Shown in pieces: positions 59,423 through 64,000 of a stretch of 64,000 bases of DNA. Positions within the stretch are counted from its first letter, which is position 1; each line of letters begins with the position of its first letter. The stretch comes from Erythrobacter sp. ANT-B3C2. GTDB taxonomy: Bacteria > Pseudomonadota > Alphaproteobacteria > Sphingomonadales > Sphingomonadaceae. Below the pieces are notes generated by a model that saw only the letters and a list, made by a program, of their open reading frames with translations, was not told the origin of the DNA and ran no database searches. A program made the position numbers and the translations under genes. The stretch is from positions 77,790-141,789 of the forward strand of contig LXQI01000011.1 in assembly GCA_001683845.1 (NCBI GenBank), read 5' to 3'.

Positions 59423-59875
59423 GCGCACCATCCCATCGAGCTTGGCTATGACAATGTATCACCGCGCCAATCGTCACGTGTAAGGGATAAACTTACGAAT
59501 TGGGTGGACGGCCTGTGTCAAAACGGATCAATTTGATGGCGTAATCACCTTGATGATCTGAGATTGTCATTGACACGTCAACAGAGCAACGCAAGCCTGT
59601 GTGAATGTGCAATCTATTCGGTTACTCGAACAGAACTGACAAGCTTGCCCGTTGCTCGGCGCCACCACTCTTCCGCCAGTCAATTTGGCCGCAGAGCCTA
59701 AATGGCGCAGCCGTGCGAGCGGGTGAACCGTGTTGCAGGCCATGAATACGAGGCTGAACTGTGAGCAGATCGACGCCAGACCGCTAACCGCTGGCGGTCC
59801 GGCGTGCTTTTCCTTCGGCTGCGGGTGCGCCACTTGCCGGGTGGGCGGTGTCGCGGCCTCGCGGTGGCAGTGCTG
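59423..59875. other. Gene-free stretch
   Basis: About 450 bases without a supportable gene. The local sequence is less GC-rich than average around 59480-59640. No tRNA, direct repeat or attachment site found. Confidence 0.4.
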
Positions 59876-60190
59876 ATGGCGATGCGGACGTTTCGCTCTC
59901 CGTCCCCCAATTGGAGGCATGAAGCCAAGCGCCGGCGCGCGCCCAAGCGCCCTACGGTTCCGCCATCACGCAAGCCGGTGCTGCGGGAGGCAAGCGGCAA
60001 GCCGCTGATGGGCTGGATGAGGGACCAGGCGGCCTTCAACGTGCGCAGCCTAGTCGTGCTCAGTGCGCTGATCGAGGGCGGAGAGGTCGAGGAAGGCGAT
60101 CTGAACCGGCTCGCCGATCTGGCCACTTCCATTCTCACGCGGCGATCGGATCTCATCCACGCCTATTACGGTGTGCAAGATGACGATTGA
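59876..60190 (+). CDS. Small basic protein of unknown function
   Basis: 104 residues from ATG 59876. Arg/Lys/Pro-rich N-terminal half (RHEAKRRRAPKRPTVPPSRK), then a helical acidic domain (FNVRSLVVLSALIEGGEVEE; DLNRLADLATSILTRRSDLI). The stop overlaps the next gene by 11 bases, so the two are co-translated. No family recognised; may be of phage origin. Confidence 0.5.
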   Translation: MAMRTFRSPSPNWRHEAKRRRAPKRPTVPPSRKPVLREASGKPLMGWMRDQAAFNVRSLVVLSALIEGGEVEEGDLNRLADLATSILTRRSDLIHAYYGVQDDD

Positions 60191-60533
60191 CCATCGGCTC
60201 AACGAGCTTATCGCCAGAGCACGCGAGCTGGAGGCCCTGGAAGAGCGGCTTCGGCAAGTCCACGATAATGGTGGAGGCGGAAACGGCGGTGGGGGGAACC
60301 ATTTGGAGCAGCGGATCACGCGGGTTGAAGCCCAGCAAGACAAGCTGAGCGACAAGGTCGACACGGTTGGGGAGCGCGTAGGGACGCTGGCGGAGCGGTT
60401 GGGGGTTCTCACCGAGCGCGTCGGCCATCTCCCGTCCAAGGGGTTTATCGTTGGAACGGTGCTTTCGTCGCTGGCTGTGATCGCCGGGCTGATCGCGTTT
60501 GGCGAAAGGCTGCAGTCGTTGGTCGGCTCGTGA
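60180..60533 (+). CDS. Coiled-coil protein with C-terminal membrane anchor
   Basis: 117 residues from ATG 60180. N-terminal helix (DHRLNELIARARELEALEER), a Gly/Asn linker (GGGGNGGGGNH), a heptad-patterned coiled coil (LEQRITRVEAQQDKLSDKVD) and one C-terminal membrane helix (FIVGTVLSSLAVIAGLIAFG). The layout recalls small phage-encoded membrane proteins that sit near lysis or packaging genes. No other phage genes are present. Confidence 0.6.
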   Translation: MTIDHRLNELIARARELEALEERLRQVHDNGGGGNGGGGNHLEQRITRVEAQQDKLSDKVDTVGERVGTLAERLGVLTERVGHLPSKGFIVGTVLSSLAVIAGLIAFGERLQSLVGS

Positions 60534-60630
60534 AGAGCCGGTGCGTTTGCTCGGCATGACGCCGCGCGGGGCGGTGCTCTAGGAAACCGCCTGCCGCACG
60601 AAACTTAGGCCCGCGGCTTGCGAGAACCGC

Positions 60631-62241
60631 CTACTCTGCTTGCGCCGGTGCTGTCGGATCCACCGTCCCCGGCACATCGATGAACACGCTCGCGCCGGGG
60701 CCCAGTGGAAGATCGAGCACCACCCAGCCGATCGTCATCGCCAGGCCGGCCGCCATCAGGCCGATCGAATAGGGCAGCATGGTCGCGGCCAGGCTGCCGA
60801 TGCCGAAATCACGGTCCCAGCGCTGGGCGAAGATCAGGATCAGCGGGAAGTAGACCATCAGGGGCGTGATGATGTTGGTGGCGCTATCGCCCACGCGATA
60901 GGCGGCGGTGGCCATTTCGGGCGAGATGCCGAGCAGCATCAGCATCGGTACCAGCACCGGCGCCAGCAGCGCCCATTTGGCGCTGGCCGAGCCCACGAAC
61001 AGGTTGAGTAATGCAGACACCAGGATGATCGCCGTCAGCAGCGCCCAGGCCGGCAGGCCGCTGGCGCTGAGCAGGGCGGCGCCATTCACCGCCAGGATCA
61101 GCCCCAGATTGGACCAGGCGAACATCGCTACGAAATGCGCGGCGGCAAAGGCCAGCACCAAGTAGTAGGCGAGATCCGCCATTGAGCCGCTCATCATTTT
61201 GACGAGGTCGCGGTGGTTGTCGATCGTGCCCACCGCCTTTCCGTAGGCCCAACCGGCGAGGAGGAAGAGCAGAAAGAAGCCCGCCACCAGGCTTTGGTAG
61301 AACGGGTTGAGGCGCGCTTCAGGAATGGCGGTCTGGTCGATCAGCGGCGTTCCAGGGCCGACGGTGAACAGCACCCAGGCCAGCACCACCGCCAGCATCG
61401 CGAGGCCCGCCCAGCGCAGCCCCTTGCGCTCGTCGTCGGCGAGCGGCCGATCGCCCTGATCGTCAACCTTGGCATTGCCAGCTCTAGCTGGGTTCCAAGG
61501 GCCCAGCCGGGGTTCCACGATCCGGTCGGTCACAAACCAGATGACCGGCGTGAAGACGAAGGTCATCGCCGCGATGAAGTACCAGTTTCCGGCGATATTC
61601 GAGGTGAACTCGCCGAACACCGTCTCCACCGCAGCCTCGGTGATGCCGAACAGCAGCGCATCGAGCTGGCCCGGCAGCAGGTTGGCGGAAAAGCCTCCGG
61701 ACACCCCGGCGAAGCTGGCCGCGATGCCGGCCACCGGGTTGCGGCCGGCGGCATGGAAGATGATCCCCGCCAGCGGGATCAGCACCACATAGGCGGCGTC
61801 GGCGGCCAGATTGCCCATCATGCCCACGAACACCACGATGGGCGTGAGCAGCGACGTCGGAGCGCGGCTGACGCCGGCCCGCATGGCCGTGCCGAACAGA
61901 CCCGAGCGCTCCGCTACGCCCGCGCCGAGCATCACCACCAACACGTATCCCAGCGGGTGGAAATGGGTGAAGGTGGTGGGCATCTCGACCCACAGGCGGC
62001 GGATGTTATTGGCCGACAGCAGGCTCTCCGCGCCGATCCTCAGCGGAGCGCCGGTGGCTTCGTCAACCTCGGCGGGATGCACGACCGACCAGCCGGCGAG
62101 CGAGGCGATGATCGAAATGAGGATCAGGCCGCCGATCAGCCACAGGAACAGGAACACCGGATCAGGCAGCTTGTTGCCGCCGCGCTCGATCGCGCCGAGG
62201 AAGCCCTTCTGCTGTGCCGAGCTTGCGGCCCCCTCTGCCAT
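60631..62241 (-). CDS. AbgT-family transporter
   Basis: 536 residues, about 11-13 membrane helices. The family is founded by the p-aminobenzoyl-glutamate importer AbgT and by MtrF-type exporters of sulfonamides. Segments: ERGGNKLPDPVFLFLWLIGG, MGNLAADAAYVVLIPLAGII, AGVSGGFSANLLPGQLDALL, FVGSASAKWALLAPVLVPML and YRVGDSATNIITPLMVYFPL. ATG 62241 is preferred to a TTG two codons earlier. It follows the acyltransferase gene on the same strand by about 150 bases. The substrate direction cannot be inferred. Confidence 0.92.
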   Translation of the reverse strand: MAEGAASSAQQKGFLGAIERGGNKLPDPVFLFLWLIGGLILISIIASLAGWSVVHPAEVDEATGAPLRIGAESLLSANNIRRLWVEMPTTFTHFHPLGYVLVVMLGAGVAERSGLFGTAMRAGVSRAPTSLLTPIVVFVGMMGNLAADAAYVVLIPLAGIIFHAAGRNPVAGIAASFAGVSGGFSANLLPGQLDALLFGITEAAVETVFGEFTSNIAGNWYFIAAMTFVFTPVIWFVTDRIVEPRLGPWNPARAGNAKVDDQGDRPLADDERKGLRWAGLAMLAVVLAWVLFTVGPGTPLIDQTAIPEARLNPFYQSLVAGFFLLFLLAGWAYGKAVGTIDNHRDLVKMMSGSMADLAYYLVLAFAAAHFVAMFAWSNLGLILAVNGAALLSASGLPAWALLTAIILVSALLNLFVGSASAKWALLAPVLVPMLMLLGISPEMATAAYRVGDSATNIITPLMVYFPLILIFAQRWDRDFGIGSLAATMLPYSIGLMAAGLAMTIGWVVLDLPLGPGASVFIDVPGTVDPTAPAQAE

Positions 62242-62391
62242 GTTCAACCGCCCTCTTCCTTGCTACTTCGATCCACTGGCTAGCACCCGCTGTTGTGCCG
62301 GTCAGCACCCATGTGGTTGCAATCCCCACCTTGCACCCTCAGCGCGGATCCTGAGCCGCCGCGGGGAACGGGGCTCCCTTCACTCATAGAG

Positions 62392-63435
62392 TCATCGTCG
62401 GGCCACCGATCGGCGCTGATCGGGCATCCCCATCGAGACCAGCAGCGGTTCTGATGCCTGCCGCGCCTTGAAGTCGGCCTTGCCAGCCATTCCGCGCCAG
62501 CCGGCCAGGATCAGTGATTGCGCCACGGCGGAGCCCAGCGTGGTGCCGGGGCCGGTGACGATGAACAGGTCGGGCGCGAATTCGCGCGCGGCGACTGTTA
62601 CCGCTCGCGTAAAGTCATAGTTGGTCGTGACCTGGTGGCCGAGCGTGTAGTTCCACAATTTCGCCGGCTCGGTCGCATGCGGCCACCAGATCGATCCGCG
62701 CCCGTCGATCAGCGGCACCTGTGGCTGCCCGAACAGTTCGCTCGGCAACATGGTGCGCCCTTGGTGGGCGACCGGCGCCTGCAAGGGCGTGTGGAACGCG
62801 GCGTGATTGCCCAGCCGCATCGGGAAGCGCCCGTCGACCGGCTCCGCCAGCTGATCGAAGGCGCTGAGCCCGGCCTCGTTTCCGGCCAGCACCAGCATCC
62901 CGCCAAGATCGATCGACAGCATCAGATCATGCTCCGCACGCGCATTGATCGTTGCAACGAGATCCAACAGCGCAGCCTTGCGTTGGGCGGCGACTTGCCA
63001 CTCGGCGCCGACAAAGGGGTACACCAGCTGGCCGCCGATCAGCGCCTCTTGCATCAGCGTGCCCATGGTGTTGGCGATCGCAAAGCCATCTTCCGGCGTG
63101 ACCGCCCCGGCGCAGGCCAGCGCCGAGTACCAGCCCATCGAATTGCCCGTGATTGCCACGATCTCGATCCGGTCACGATCGATCGCCATGGCATCACCAA
63201 AAGTCGCGGCGAAGATCAGGCCGGAAGCGTTGTCCCCCCTGGTGTGCCGGGCGAGGCTGAACCGCTCGGCGCCATCGAGTTCGCTCAGCGCTTCCTGGCC
63301 CATCGCTGCACGCTGAGCGTTGAAGGCCGCCAGCAGCGTCGAATCGGGGAAATGCCGCGCGAGATAGCCGAGTTCGTCCTTGTTGTAGGTGCCGCGCCCG
63401 GGGCAGACGAGCACCGCGGTCTTGCGCGCGCTCAC
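62392..63435 (-). CDS. ACP S-malonyltransferase-like acyltransferase
   Basis: 347 residues. The FabD-like fold shows the N-terminal VLVCPGRGTYNKDELGY (normally PGQGxQ), the nucleophile elbow GNSMGWYSALA (GxSxG) and the partner His in LGNHAAFHTPLQ. The glutamine of the oxyanion motif is replaced by Arg (PGRG), so the acyl donor may differ from malonyl-CoA. The start overlaps the stop of the dehydrogenase gene upstream by four bases, implying a shared task. Confidence 0.75.
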   Translation of the reverse strand: MSARKTAVLVCPGRGTYNKDELGYLARHFPDSTLLAAFNAQRAAMGQEALSELDGAERFSLARHTRGDNASGLIFAATFGDAMAIDRDRIEIVAITGNSMGWYSALACAGAVTPEDGFAIANTMGTLMQEALIGGQLVYPFVGAEWQVAAQRKAALLDLVATINARAEHDLMLSIDLGGMLVLAGNEAGLSAFDQLAEPVDGRFPMRLGNHAAFHTPLQAPVAHQGRTMLPSELFGQPQVPLIDGRGSIWWPHATEPAKLWNYTLGHQVTTNYDFTRAVTVAAREFAPDLFIVTGPGTTLGSAVAQSLILAGWRGMAGKADFKARQASEPLLVSMGMPDQRRSVARR

Positions 63436-64000
63436 GCCTGCTCTCCTGCAAGCGCAATGGCGGCGGCGACGATCGACTCCACCCCCGGCATGGTCGATGC
63501 GTAGGCCGGGCCGGTCGGGACGAAGCTGTCTTCGGCCACATGACGCGCCATCACCTTGTCGGAGCGCTCAGCCAGCAGCGCCATCAGCGCCTCGGCCAGC
63601 CCGCCGGTGCGGCGGGTCTCGTCGACGATCAGCACGCGCGCCGCAGGGGCGATCGCTTTCAGCAACGCTTCCCCCGGCAGCGGGTTGAGCCAGTGCAGAT
63701 CGATCACCCGCGCGGCTATCCCGAGCACAGCCAGCCGTTTCTGCGCCTGCAGCGAAAGGTGTAGCCCGTTTGCGTAGCTGACGATGGCGAGATCCATGCC
63801 CTCGCCATGCGTTGTCACCTCGGCGAAGCCGATCCGCTCCGTCGGCTCTGGGTAGTGGCGGAGCCATAGTCCATCGCCCGACTTGTGCAGGTCGCGCATC
63901 GCGTACAGCGCGATCGGCTCCAGGAACACGACCAGCCGCTGCTCATCGCGCGCCAGCCGCACGCATTCGCGCAGCAGGCGCGCGGCATCCGCGCCGTTCG
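63432..64000 (-). CDS. 2-oxoacid dehydrogenase E1 beta / transketolase C-terminal-type subunit (5' end outside window)
   Basis: 189 residues of the C-terminal part enter from the right edge. The transketolase C-terminal fold is evident: FLEPIALYAMRDLHKSGDGL, GMDLAIVSYANGLHLSLQAQ, ARVIDLHWLNPLPGEALLKA, RVLIVDETRRTGGLAEALMA and AYASTMPGVESIV. The upstream thiamine-binding part lies outside the window, so whether it is a separate beta subunit or a fused alpha-beta E1 is open. Its stop overlaps the acyltransferase-like start. Confidence 0.85.
   Translation of the reverse strand, partial: NGADAARLLRECVRLARDEQRLVVFLEPIALYAMRDLHKSGDGLWLRHYPEPTERIGFAEVTTHGEGMDLAIVSYANGLHLSLQAQKRLAVLGIAARVIDLHWLNPLPGEALLKAIAPAARVLIVDETRRTGGLAEALMALLAERSDKVMARHVAEDSFVPTGPAYASTMPGVESIVAAAIALAGEQA

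Overview
The window is GC-rich chromosomal DNA from an alphaproteobacterium, most likely a sphingomonad of the Erythrobacteraceae type. That assignment is an inference. It rests on gene content and order (SecA/ArgJ/inositol-phosphatase; thioredoxin/AddA/AddB/nucleotidyltransferase/kinase/TsaE/PAS-kinase), alphaproteobacterial-type AddAB, a TonB receptor ending in an aromatic beta-signal, and a Na+/H+ antiporter suited to marine or alkaline habitats.

Region 1 (1-13.7 kb) is mostly housekeeping: the 3' end of mfd, a secreted L,D-transpeptidase, a decayed glycosyltransferase, a TerC-family membrane protein with a one-base frameshift, a degenerate-GGDEF/EAL phosphodiesterase, NAD kinase, tRNA-Asn(GTT), SecA, ArgJ and an inositol-phosphatase-like enzyme. 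Region 2 (13.7-25 kb) is one minus-strand gene train with several stop/start overlaps: PAS-kinase-like protein, TsaE, AmgK-like kinase, MurU-like uridylyltransferase, AddB, AddA and thioredoxin. Region 3 (25.3-34.5 kb) has an SLC13/RCK permease, a six-gene Mrp Na+/H+ antiporter operon (A+B fused, C, D, E, F, G) and a secreted beta-lactamase-fold hydrolase. Region 4 (34.6-43 kb) has a large KatE catalase, a GreA-like/GST/TrhO operon, then gene-poor DNA with an outer-membrane barrel, a lipoprotein and a ribosome-hibernation-like protein.

Region 5 (43.5-47.2 kb) is the most interesting. An HlyD-type adaptor and a C39-peptidase ABC exporter overlap by four bases. Just past them, on the opposite strand, is a 36-codon gene whose product looks like a double-glycine leader followed by only seven residues (VGHIRTF). 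It has its own ribosome-binding site, an upstream inverted repeat and a downstream terminator. Together they look like a minimal peptide-export system.

Region 6 (47.5-55.2 kb) is a graveyard of a plant-polysaccharide utilisation locus: broken GH27-NPCBM alpha-galactosidase, GntR/FadR regulator, GH43 and GH51 genes, a TonB receptor frameshifted near its end, an IS5 scrap, and one intact, lower-GC glycosyltransferase that looks imported. Region 7 (55.4-60.5 kb) has a partial tad pilus cluster (tadC, tadD, tadV) that begins at a chimeric junction and is flanked on both sides by M23-peptidase and DUF2569-like sequence, then small unassigned proteins. Region 8 (60.6-64 kb) has an AbgT-family transporter and an acyltransferase-like gene overlapping a 2-oxoacid dehydrogenase/transketolase-type subunit that runs off the window.
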